Of a stretch of 38,762 nucleotides of DNA, positions 24,390 through 30,988 are shown piece by piece; the stretch's first letter is position 1; each line of letters begins with the position of its first letter. Location of the stretch: the NCBI RefSeq assembly GCF_016583835.1, contig NZ_NRRW01000034.1, forward strand, positions 1 through 38,762, read 5' to 3'. The translations under genes and the position numbers were made by a program. Below the pieces are notes generated by a model that worked only from the letters and a program-made list of their open reading frames with translations, was not told where the DNA came from and did no database searches. Source of the stretch: Thiococcus pfennigii (GTDB lineage: Bacteria; Pseudomonadota; Gammaproteobacteria; Chromatiales; Chromatiaceae).

Positions 24390-24929
24390 ATGCTGAAATG
24401 GATCATCGCGATCTTGTTGGTCCTGATCGCCGCCCCTGTCATCGTCGTGGGCTCCTGGCTCGCCACGCAAGGCGCGCTCGAGGCGACCGCCGACGCCCCC
24501 TTCTGCGGGCGCTGCCACACGATGACGCCCTTCGTGACCACGCACGACGCCGACATCCACGGCGGCAGCAACCCCCAAGGTCTCGTCGCCCAGTGCGCCG
24601 ACTGCCACTTGCCGCACGACAGCAACTGGCACTACCTGACTGAGAAGGCCCGTTCGGGCCTGCACGACGCCTGGGGGCAACTGACCCACTCGATCGGCCT
24701 CAACAAGATCGACTGGGAGGCCAAGCGCGCCGAGCGCGGGAGCTACGTCTTCGATTCCGGCTGCCTGACCTGCCACGCGGCGCTCGAACGTGAGGACAAC
24801 CCGCACTACGCAATCCACAGCCGCTACTTCTCGGCCGACGGCAGCCTGCAATGCGTCACCTGTCATCGGGAAGTCGGCCACCGGGGCCTGACCGAGGCGC
24901 TCCAGGCCGCGGCGCAGAAGGAGAAATAG
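24390..24929 (+). CDS. Tetrahaem cytochrome c, NapC/NrfH type
   Basis: A 179-residue inner-membrane quinol-oxidising cytochrome. One N-terminal membrane helix (about 4-24) is followed by a periplasmic domain with four c-haem sites: CGRCH (39-43), CADCH (69-73), CLTCH (125-129) and CVTCH (155-159). The first site is followed by T-M, giving the CXXCHXM pattern that supplies Met as a haem ligand in NrfH. NapC/NrfH proteins pass electrons from quinol to periplasmic reductases, but no reductase gene lies in this window. It sits between draT and the nifB group, so a redox link with nitrogen fixation or nitrogen oxides is possible, not shown. Confidence 0.92.
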   Translation: MLKWIIAILLVLIAAPVIVVGSWLATQGALEATADAPFCGRCHTMTPFVTTHDADIHGGSNPQGLVAQCADCHLPHDSNWHYLTEKARSGLHDAWGQLTHSIGLNKIDWEAKRAERGSYVFDSGCLTCHAALEREDNPHYAIHSRYFSADGSLQCVTCHREVGHRGLTEALQAAAQKEK

Positions 24930-25376
24930 CGGGACGAGCGCCCCATCCGTTGCAGGCATGGGGCGTTCAGGAACGGCGCAGAAACAACCGATACGAGCAC
25001 GCGGAGGACAAGGAACTACGCGATGCGCGAAATTCGCGAAAAAAGCAGATTCTCCGGCGCGTATTCAGCCTTTTCGTGTGTTTCGCGTGCTTCGTATTCT
25101 AAAGAAGATGCGCCGGGTGTCGTTGAACCTGGAAGCGGCAGTTGGACGGCCTCTGACGTGCGTCCCGCGGGGTGTCCGGCAAGGCACAAGGAGGCGCAAT
25201 CGCTGCGCTATTGCCGCGAGTTGTAACACCGCCGGGCGCCGCGCGGGGCGTGCCTCGGGGGTCGTAGTGCCCCTCACCTCGCTGACGAACCTGCCTCGCG
25301 CAAAGAGTCGATAGGATTTCAAAGACTTGAATCGATGGCGAAGCGGTCAACTGGCGTTTCTAGGTTGAATCATCGC
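24930..25376. other. Intergenic region with imperfect inverted repeat
   Basis: This 447-bp gap has no convincing gene. It holds the CGAAG/TTCGCG-type inverted repeat at 25012-25099; beyond that I recognise nothing. The region is less GC-rich than its surroundings around 25010-25110. Confidence 0.5.
25012..25099. repeat. Imperfect inverted repeat of TTTCGCG type
   Basis: A right arm containing TTTCGCGTGCTTCG (25081-25094) and a left arm containing CGCGAAATTCGCGAAAA (25026-25042) read similarly on opposite strands, around a 28-base centre. Repeated words such as TTTCGTG and TTTCGCG make a degenerate version of the CACGAAG / CTTCGTG repeats seen between genes in many unrelated bacteria. Comparison with known copies is from memory. 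Confidence 0.5.
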
Positions 25377-25829
25377 TCAGCGCCGCCGCGTCAGGATCGC
25401 CTCCTCCTGCCGGCCGATCTCCTCGAGCTCTTGGCGCAGGACGACGCCCTCGCCGACCGAGACCCGGCCTCGATCGAGGACATCGATGATCTCACCGCGG
25501 CGCATGCGCAGCTCGCGCAGGCGCAACCGGTCTTCGTAGCCGACCGCCGTCTCGGACTGGGCGCGCCCCGACGCGGTGCGGGCCTGCACCCGCGCCGCCC
25601 GCTCCGCGCGCAGCCGGTCGTACTCGGCCCACTCGCGCGCCGAGAGGCCACCCCGGCCGCCGACGCTGAAGGTCGAGTCGTCGATCTCGCGGCTCGCCTG
25701 TCCGCCCGCGCAGGGGTGATCGCGATAGACGATGTGTCCGTCGCCCTCCTCGCACTTGTAGATGGCCGCCCCCTGCGCCGACAGCGCGCACGCGCCGAGC
25801 AACCAGATCCAACCCGCCTTCACGTCCAT
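25377..25829 (-). CDS. Secreted DUF4124-domain protein
   Basis: A 150-residue exported protein. A signal peptide (about 1-20, ending AQGA) precedes the short DUF4124 domain (about 21-50), with the characteristic IYKCEEGDGHIVYRDHPC pattern holding two cysteines. The remainder is charged and helical, rich in Arg and Glu. DUF4124 proteins are common in gamma- and betaproteobacteria and their function is unknown. The ATG at 25829 has GGAG seven bases upstream. It is on the strand opposite to the nif genes and breaks up the draT-nifB stretch, so it is probably not part of the nitrogen-fixation unit. Confidence 0.82.
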   Translation of the reverse strand: MDVKAGWIWLLGACALSAQGAAIYKCEEGDGHIVYRDHPCAGGQASREIDDSTFSVGGRGGLSAREWAEYDRLRAERAARVQARTASGRAQSETAVGYEDRLRLRELRMRRGEIIDVLDRGRVSVGEGVVLRQELEEIGRQEEAILTRRR

Positions 25830-25897
25830 TGCCAATCTCCTTCTCGCCGGATGCCGGTGTCACGGACAGAGGATAGTCCGGGATCGCCTCCTCCGCG

Positions 25898-25962
25898 TTG
25901 TCCCCAGCGCTTGTGCGCAGCCTGTGGACAAGTCTGTGAACAAGGTCACCAAGGGCTTGACC
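25898..25962 (+). repeat. 65-bp direct repeat, copy 1
   Basis: It contains CTGTGGACAAGTCTGTGAAC, identical in copy 2 at 26114-26179, with partly conserved flanks on both sides (TCCCCA to the left, AAGG and TGACC to the right). On the reverse strand the core reads TTGTCCACA, one base from the DnaA-box consensus. Confidence 0.65.
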
Positions 25963-26056
25963 CTACGTGCCCATCGGCTGGATCGACCGAAAACGCGCCA
26001 ACCGCCGGCAGACCGCACCAAGGCCGGGCAAACGACTGAAAAGTCAAGCCCGGATT

Positions 26057-26077
26057 GCAGGCCAGCGACTGGCCTGC
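26057..26077. other. Perfect hairpin between the direct repeats
   Basis: GCAGGCCAG and CTGGCCTGC form a 9-bp stem around CGA. It lies between the two 65-bp direct repeats; there is no T-tract. Its role is unknown. Confidence 0.5.
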
Positions 26078-26113
26078 ACCGCCCGACCAGCAGGTTGGCG
26101 GCGAGCCGGGCGA

Positions 26114-26179
26114 TTCATCCCCAACCCCTGTCGAAAGCCTGTGGACAAGTCTGTGAACAGGGCCGCTAAGGCGCTGACC
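26114..26179 (+). repeat. 65-bp direct repeat, copy 2
   Basis: Second copy of the repeat at 25898-25962, 217 bp downstream of the first. The 24-base core at 26136-26159 is identical to copy 1; flanks match at roughly two bases in three. It lies about 90 bp before the first NifA site. Confidence 0.65.
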
Positions 26180-26267
26180 GCACGAAGCGGGCGGTCGGAT
26201 CGATCGGAATCTGGTCAATCGCCCCGACCATCGCCCCGACCAGGTCTCACCGCGGCCCGCGAGGCGC

Positions 26268-26283
26268 TGTGTCGATCCCAACA
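26268..26283 (+). promoter_or_regulatory. NifA upstream activating site 1
   Basis: TGT-N10-ACA, an exact match to the NifA binding pattern, centred about 34 bp upstream of a second copy and about 105 bp upstream of the sigma54 promoter. NifA binds such sites and contacts sigma54 RNA polymerase by DNA looping. Confidence 0.65.
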
Positions 26284-26296
26284 AGCCCCCGCCGAT

Positions 26297-26322
26297 GCCG
26301 CTGTCGCATTACCGACAGCGGC
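26297..26322 (+). promoter_or_regulatory. NifA upstream activating site 2 in perfect palindrome
   Basis: TGT-N10-ACA at 26302-26317 lies within a perfect 10-bp-arm palindrome, GCCGCTGTCG and CGACAGCGGC around six bases. It is about 64 bp before the -24 element. The extended dyad makes this the stronger of the two sites. Confidence 0.75.
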
Positions 26323-26379
26323 ACTCCCCAGCACCCGACGGGGATCGCAAAAACAACGGGCTGCGGCCCTTCAAGAGCT

Positions 26380-26395
26380 AGGCACGCCGATTGCA
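26380..26395 (+). promoter_or_regulatory. Sigma54 promoter of nifB
   Basis: AGGCACGCCGATTGCA matches the -24/-12 consensus TGGCACG-N4-TTGCA, with the invariant GG (26381-26382) and GC (26393-26394) exactly ten bases apart. Transcription would start near 26406, about 68 bases before nifB. Together with the two NifA sites this makes nifB and probably the genes after it part of the NifA regulon. Confidence 0.85.
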
Positions 26396-26473
26396 TTCAG
26401 CCCAGCAGATGCGAATTCGATGGCGTCGGGAGCGGCCGGCCCCGACACCCAAACGAGACTTGGAGACCGCGTG

Positions 26474-28015
26474 ATGGCGCTACGACTGATCGATGGGGAC
26501 GAGGGCGGTGTCGACGCCACGAAGGGCGGGTGCGCAGCGAGCGCCTGCGGCAGCCGCCCCGACGCGCTCGCGCACCTGCCGGAGGCCGTGCGGGCGAAGG
26601 TCTACAACCACCCCTGCTTCTCCGAAGAGGCGCACCACCATTACGCGCGGATGCACGTCGCGGTGGCGCCGGCCTGCAACATCCAGTGCCACTACTGCAA
26701 CCGCAAGTACGACTGCGCCAACGAGTCGCGCCCCGGCGTCGTCTCCGAGGTCCTGACGCCGGAGCAGGCGGTCAAGAAGGTGCTGGCGGTCGCCGCCCAC
26801 ATCCCGCAGATGTCGGTGCTCGGCATCGCCGGCCCCGGCGACCCGCTCGCCAACCCCGAACGCACGCTCGCGACCTTCCGCGCCCTGTCCGAGCAGGCCC
26901 CCGACATCAAGCTCTGTCTCTCGACCAACGGGCTGGCGCTGCCGGGGCTGGTCGATGCGATCTGCGCCCACAACATCGATCACGTCACGATCACGATCAA
27001 CTGCCTCGACCCCGACATCGGCGCCGAGATCTACCCCTGGATCTTCTGGAACCGACGCCGGATCAAGGGCCGACGCGCCGCCGAGATCCTCATCGAACAG
27101 CAGCAGCTGGGGCTCGAGGCGCTGGTCGCGCGCGGCGTCCTGGTCAAGGTGAACTCGGTGATGATCCCGGGCGTCAACGACGCCCACCTCGCCGAGGTCA
27201 GCCGCGTCGTCAAGGCGAAGGGCGCCTTCCTGCACAATGTCATGCCGCTGATCGCGAAGCCCGAGCACGGCACCTTCTACGGCCTCATGGGCCAGCGCGG
27301 GCCGACGCCGCAGGAGCTGCGTGCACTGCAAGACGCCTGCGCCGGCGACATGCGGATGATGCGCCACTGCCGCCAGTGCCGCGCCGACGCAGTCGGCATG
27401 CTCGGCGAGGACCGCAGCGCCGACTTCACGCTCGAGAAGGTCGCCGCGATGCAGATCGACCCGGTCGCGGCGATGCAGCGCCGCCAGGCCGTGCAGGCCG
27501 CGATCGAGGCCCGCCGCGAGGCGGCGCGCGCCACACCGAGCGCCCAGCCGGGCAGCGTGCCGGTGGCGCTCACCCTGCCCAAGCGCGCGGTCGAGGCGCC
27601 GGCCCCAGCCGCGACGCCCCAAGTCCTGATGGCCGTCGCCACGCGCGGCGATGGCCTCGTCAACCAGCACTTCGGGCAGGCGACGGAGTTCCTGATCTAC
27701 GCGGTCGACGCCGACGGCGCACGCCTCGCCAGCCGCCAGGCGGTCGATCGGTATTGCACCGGGCCGAGCGACTGCGGCGACGCCGAGGCCGCGCTGGCCG
27801 GGGCGATCCGCGCCCTCGCCGGCTGCACCGCGGTCCTCTGCGCTAAGATCGGCTTCGAACCCTGGGGGCGCCTGGAGGCGGCCGGCATCCAGCCCGACGG
27901 CGAGCACGCCGACGAGCCGATCGAGGCGGCCCTGACCGCCGTCTACCGGGAGATGGCCGCCGCCGGCCGTCTGCCCGCCGAGCCGAGCCCGGCCGCGCAC
28001 CGCCAGGCCTGCTGA
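26474..28015 (+). CDS. nifB: FeMo-cofactor biosynthesis protein NifB
   Basis: NifB is the radical SAM enzyme that builds NifB-co, the 8Fe carbide-containing core of the nitrogenase cofactor. In this 513-residue protein the SAM-cluster CxxxCxxC is CNIQCHYC (Cys68, Cys72, Cys75), followed by NRKYDC. The block LGIAGPGDPLANP and a later CRQCRADA motif are typical. A C-terminal NifX/NafY-like domain starts near residue 384 (VLMAVATRGDGLVNQHFG) and would hold the product. The ATG at 26474 has GGAG upstream; the in-frame GTG one codon earlier is an alternative. It is preceded by a sigma54 promoter and NifA sites and followed 24 bp later by a ferredoxin gene. Confidence 0.98.
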   Translation: MALRLIDGDEGGVDATKGGCAASACGSRPDALAHLPEAVRAKVYNHPCFSEEAHHHYARMHVAVAPACNIQCHYCNRKYDCANESRPGVVSEVLTPEQAVKKVLAVAAHIPQMSVLGIAGPGDPLANPERTLATFRALSEQAPDIKLCLSTNGLALPGLVDAICAHNIDHVTITINCLDPDIGAEIYPWIFWNRRRIKGRRAAEILIEQQQLGLEALVARGVLVKVNSVMIPGVNDAHLAEVSRVVKAKGAFLHNVMPLIAKPEHGTFYGLMGQRGPTPQELRALQDACAGDMRMMRHCRQCRADAVGMLGEDRSADFTLEKVAAMQIDPVAAMQRRQAVQAAIEARREAARATPSAQPGSVPVALTLPKRAVEAPAPAATPQVLMAVATRGDGLVNQHFGQATEFLIYAVDADGARLASRQAVDRYCTGPSDCGDAEAALAGAIRALAGCTAVLCAKIGFEPWGRLEAAGIQPDGEHADEPIEAALTAVYREMAAAGRLPAEPSPAAHRQAC

Positions 28016-28039
28016 GACAACCCACAGGAGGAGCCGCCG

Positions 28040-28318
28040 ATGGCCTATCAGATCGTCGAGGGCTGCGTGAGCTGCTGGGCCTGCGAGCCCCTCTGCCCGA
28101 GCGCCGCCATCACCGCCGCCCGCCCGCACTTCGTCATCGATGCGGCGCGCTGCACCGAGTGCGCCGGCGAGTTCGCCGACCCGCAGTGCGCAAGCATCTG
28201 TCCGATCGAGGGGGCGATCCTCGACGCCCGCGGCGAGCCGGTCAATCCGCCCGGCTCGCTGACCGGCATCCCACCGGAGCGGCGCGCCGCCGCGATGGCC
28301 GAGATCCGGGCCCGCTGA
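28040..28318 (+). CDS. fdxN: 2[4Fe-4S] ferredoxin, nifB-associated
   Basis: A 92-residue ferredoxin with two 4Fe-4S clusters. The first cluster motif is C9-x2-C12-x2-C15-x3-C19-P. The second has the extended spacing C38-x2-C41-x8-C50-x3-C54-P, characteristic of the Allochromatium-type ferredoxins found beside nifB. It probably delivers low-potential electrons to NifB or to nitrogenase. A strong AGGAGGAG site precedes the ATG, and its TGA overlaps the start of the flavodiiron gene by one base, so the two are translationally coupled. FdxN is known to support NifB activity in Azotobacter; the same role is inferred here. Confidence 0.93.
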   Translation: MAYQIVEGCVSCWACEPLCPSAAITAARPHFVIDAARCTECAGEFADPQCASICPIEGAILDARGEPVNPPGSLTGIPPERRAAAMAEIRAR

Positions 28319-29601
28319 TGGCCGCCGCCGATGCCATGACGGATGCCGCCCGCCACCGGGAGGCGGTCGCGATCGCCCCGGGCGTGCACTGGATCGGCGC
28401 GCTCGACCCGGCGCTTCGGACCTTCGATATCATCCTGCGCACCGAGCAGGGGACGACCTACAACGCCTACCTGGTCCGCGGCCGCGACGGCGTCGCCGTC
28501 ATCGACACGGTCAAGGCCGAGTTCGCCGAGGAGTTCTTCGCCCGCCTGGAGTCGGTCGCCGACTACGGCGAGATCCGCGCCATCGTGCTCAATCACCTGG
28601 AGCCCGACCACAGCGGCGCCCTGCCCGAGCTGCTGCGCCGCGCGCCGCAGGCGACCCTCTACATCTCGGCGCGCGCCCCGGCGATCCTCAACGGCCTGCT
28701 GAAGTCCGTCGTGCCGCGCCCCAAGCCGCCGCTAGTCACCGTCAAGACCGGCGACAGCCTGAGCCTCGGCGAGCGTAAGCTGCGCTTCCTGCTCACACCG
28801 TTCGTCCACTGGCCCGACACCCAGTGCACCTATCTGGCCGACGAGGGGGTGCTCTTCTGCGGCGACCTGTTCGGCTGCCACCTCTGCGACGGGCGGCTAT
28901 TCGACGATCGGATCGGCGAGTTCTGGCCGGCGATCGACTACTACTACGCCCACATCATGCGCCCATTCGCCCACCAGGTGCGCGAGGCCTTGGCGGAGAT
29001 CCTGCCGCTCGAGCCGCGGGTACTCGCGCCGACCCACGGCCCGATCCTGCGCGAGCGCCCGCGCCGCTACCTGGAGCACTACCAGGCCCTGGCGCGGCGC
29101 CCGGCCAATGGCCCGCCGAGGCTCGCGATCTTCTACATCAGCGCCTACGGCAACACGGCGCAGATGGCCGAGGCGATCGCCGCCGGGGCCGGCGAGGCGG
29201 ACGGCGTGCAGGTCTCGACCCACGACATCGAGACCGGCGAGACCGCCGCCTTCCTCGACCTGATCGAGGGCGCCGATGCAGTCGCCTTCGGCTCGCCGAC
29301 GATCAACGGCGACGCGGTCAAGCCGGTCTGGGACCTCCTCTCATCGCTCGCGACGATCGACGTGAAGGGCAAGCGCGCGGGGGCCTTCGGCTCCTATGGC
29401 TGGAGCGGCGAGGCCATCTGGCTCATCGAGGAGCGCCTGCGCGGGCTGAAGATGCAGCTGCCGGTGCCTGGGCTGCGGATCAAGCTGATCCCGAGCACCG
29501 AGGAGATCGCCGCCTGCCACGCGTTCGGACGCCAACTCGCCGACTCGCTCGTCGGCGGGCCCGGGAGCGCCCGCACGCTGGACCTCGCCGAGATCGGCTG
29601 A
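28318..29601 (+). CDS. Flavodiiron protein (FprA-type A-type flavoprotein)
   Basis: A 427-residue two-domain enzyme that reduces O2 to water (or NO to N2O) in the cytoplasm. The N-terminal beta-lactamase-like domain keeps the diiron ligands: His93, Glu95 and Asp97 in NHLEPDHSG, then His164, Asp183 and His240. The C-terminal flavodoxin domain (from about 270) starts with FYISAYGNT for FMN binding. No rubredoxin domain is fused. The ATG overlaps the preceding ferredoxin stop (TGATG), so that ferredoxin is a good candidate electron donor. Inside a nif unit an oxygen-scavenging role to protect nitrogenase is likely; NO reduction is the alternative. Confidence 0.94.
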   Translation: MAAADAMTDAARHREAVAIAPGVHWIGALDPALRTFDIILRTEQGTTYNAYLVRGRDGVAVIDTVKAEFAEEFFARLESVADYGEIRAIVLNHLEPDHSGALPELLRRAPQATLYISARAPAILNGLLKSVVPRPKPPLVTVKTGDSLSLGERKLRFLLTPFVHWPDTQCTYLADEGVLFCGDLFGCHLCDGRLFDDRIGEFWPAIDYYYAHIMRPFAHQVREALAEILPLEPRVLAPTHGPILRERPRRYLEHYQALARRPANGPPRLAIFYISAYGNTAQMAEAIAAGAGEADGVQVSTHDIETGETAAFLDLIEGADAVAFGSPTINGDAVKPVWDLLSSLATIDVKGKRAGAFGSYGWSGEAIWLIEERLRGLKMQLPVPGLRIKLIPSTEEIAACHAFGRQLADSLVGGPGSARTLDLAEIG

Positions 29602-29654
29602 CGCCGAGCGGGCGAGATCGACACCGAGACCCAACCGAACCGGAGTAGCGAACA

Positions 29655-29939
29655 GTGCCAAAGGCCAATATCACCTTCGACGACATCGGCAAGACGGTCA
29701 GCGTCCCGGCCGGGACGCGCGTGATCGAGGTCTCCGAGCGGATCGGGGCGGGCATCCTGTACGGCTGTCGCGAGGGCGACTGCGGCACCTGCATGATGCA
29801 GGTGCTCGAGGGCAGGGACAATCTGACCGAACCCTCGGTACTCGAGGAGAAGGTCCTGCGCGAGAACATGGCCAACGGCCACGATCGCCTCGCCTGCCAG
29901 GCCCAGATCATCGGCGACTGCCGGATCCGGCCGGCCTGA
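29655..29939 (+). CDS. [2Fe-2S] ferredoxin, plant type
   Basis: A 94-residue ferredoxin with a [2Fe-2S] cluster bound by Cys38, Cys43, Cys46 and Cys81 (C-x4-C-x2-C ... C). The YGCREGDCGTCMM segment is typical of the beta-grasp fold. Similar small ferredoxins are encoded in nif clusters of phototrophs, where they carry electrons toward nitrogenase. It begins with GTG, with GGAG ten bases upstream, and lies 53 bp after the flavodiiron gene. The exact partner is not evident. Confidence 0.92.
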   Translation: MPKANITFDDIGKTVSVPAGTRVIEVSERIGAGILYGCREGDCGTCMMQVLEGRDNLTEPSVLEEKVLRENMANGHDRLACQAQIIGDCRIRPA

Positions 29940-29975
29940 GGCGATCCCCGTCGACGAACCGATAGCCTGACGCGT

Positions 29976-30025
29976 CCCGCCCCGTGGCGGGCGCCTCCCT
30001 CGACCGGCGGGGCATCGGTCGGGGG
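29976..30025 (+). other. Two GC hairpins in the ferredoxin-FeSII gap
   Basis: CCCGCC-CCGT-GGCGGG (29976-29991) is followed by a 10-bp stem with one G-T pair (29997-30006 with 30016-30025). No T-tract follows. They may lower read-through or fix an mRNA end so that FeSII is made at a different level from the upstream ferredoxin. Confidence 0.4.
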
Positions 30026-30062
30026 CCTTCGTCTCAGCCCTTGCCAACAGTGGAGACCCTCG

Positions 30063-30410
30063 ATGGCACTCGTGACCTTCTCGAATCCGAACCAGAAAGA
30101 CAAGACCGTCTATGCCGTCGCCGGCAGCCACACGGAGACGCTGCTGAAGCTCGCCAAGGACAACCGGATCCCCGTCAACTTCGACTGCCAGGACGGCGAA
30201 TGCGGCCACTGTCTGGTGCGGGTGACGAGCGTCGATGACAAGGACCGCATGGGCTATCACCTGACGGACAAGGAGAAGGCGGTCCTCCAGACGCTCGGCA
30301 AGCTCACCGGCGACGACATCGATCGCCTGGCCGTCGACGACATGCCGAGCGAGTGGCGGCTCGCCTGCCAGATGATCGTGCGCGACGAAGACATCCTCGT
30401 CGAGTATTGA
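30063..30410 (+). CDS. fesII: Shethna-type FeSII ferredoxin (nitrogenase protection)
   Basis: A 115-residue [2Fe-2S] protein resembling FeSII of Azotobacter vinelandii. That protein, when oxidised, locks the nitrogenase components into an inactive but oxygen-tolerant complex. Cluster ligands are Cys42, Cys47 and Cys50 in DCQDGECGHC, and Cys102 in RLACQMIVRDED. The inserted segment GYHLTDKEKAVLQTLGKL between them matches the lid-like region of FeSII and is not found in ordinary ferredoxins. The end, DEDILVEY, also agrees. The comparison is from memory. It lies in the nif unit, three bases before nifQ, which fits conformational protection. Confidence 0.87.
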   Translation: MALVTFSNPNQKDKTVYAVAGSHTETLLKLAKDNRIPVNFDCQDGECGHCLVRVTSVDDKDRMGYHLTDKEKAVLQTLGKLTGDDIDRLAVDDMPSEWRLACQMIVRDEDILVEY

Positions 30411-30412
30411 CG

Positions 30413-30988
30413 ATGGCGATGGCCGCGACCGGCCGCAACGACGCCGAGCGGCTCTACGCGCGGCTGATGGCCGGCGCCGTCGGCACCGGCAACGATCGGG
30501 TCGTGGCCTGCATCTATGCCAGTTGGTGCACCGGGGCGGGCGCGATGCCCGACTGGCTCGGGCTCGCCCCGGCGGACTTCGCGCGCCTACTGGCCCATCA
30601 CTTCCCCGGGGTGCGCCTGGACCCGGCCCCGAATCCGGGCCGGGCGCCGCCGGCCGAGCGGCGCGACGAGGCCGACGACCTGGTGCGCCTGATGTGGGCG
30701 CACCGCGCCGAGGATTCCCCGGCAGTGCGCTGGATGGCCGAGCTGGTCGCCGCCGGCTGCCTGGCGAGCGATCATCTCTGGCAGGATCTCGGCCTCTGGA
30801 GCCGCGCCGACCTCACCGAGCTGATGCGGCGCAACTTCCCGACCCTCGCCGCGCGCAACGACAAAGACATGAAGTGGAAGCGTTTTCTCTATCGGCAGTT
30901 GTGCGAGACCGAGGGCATCCGGCTGTGCCGCTCGCCCTCCTGCGAGGCCTGCTGTGACTACCATGTCTGTTTCGGACCCGAGGCCTGA
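30413..30988 (+). CDS. nifQ: Molybdenum donor protein NifQ
   Basis: NifQ carries a Mo-Fe-S cluster and supplies molybdenum for FeMo-cofactor assembly. The 191-residue protein keeps the C-terminal C-x4-C-x2-C-x5-C motif (Cys172, Cys177, Cys180, Cys186), and the helical N-terminal part is as expected, including the MKWKRFLYRQLCE block. The ATG at 30413 is three bases after the FeSII stop; a second ATG two codons later is possible. The following draG start lies inside its last codons, so the genes are coupled. Confidence 0.93.
   Translation: MAMAATGRNDAERLYARLMAGAVGTGNDRVVACIYASWCTGAGAMPDWLGLAPADFARLLAHHFPGVRLDPAPNPGRAPPAERRDEADDLVRLMWAHRAEDSPAVRWMAELVAAGCLASDHLWQDLGLWSRADLTELMRRNFPTLAARNDKDMKWKRFLYRQLCETEGIRLCRSPSCEACCDYHVCFGPEA

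Larger units (their letters stand above)
25830..26473. other. nifB upstream regulatory region
   Basis: This 644-bp region holds two diverged 65-bp direct repeats with DnaA-box-like words, a 9-bp-stem hairpin (26057-26077), a 12-bp tandem duplication (CGCCCCGACCAT at 26220-26243), two NifA sites and a sigma54 promoter. Frames that remain open through it upstream of nifB are not credible as coding. Confidence 0.7.

Noticed and set aside
26318-26380. IHF site between the NifA sites and the sigma54 promoter
   Set aside because: An A-rich stretch is present near 26348, but the IHF consensus does not match well enough to call.
26480-28129. A 549-codon minus-strand open frame opposite nifB
   Set aside because: nifB is certain on the plus strand; the antisense translation has the typical low-information composition.
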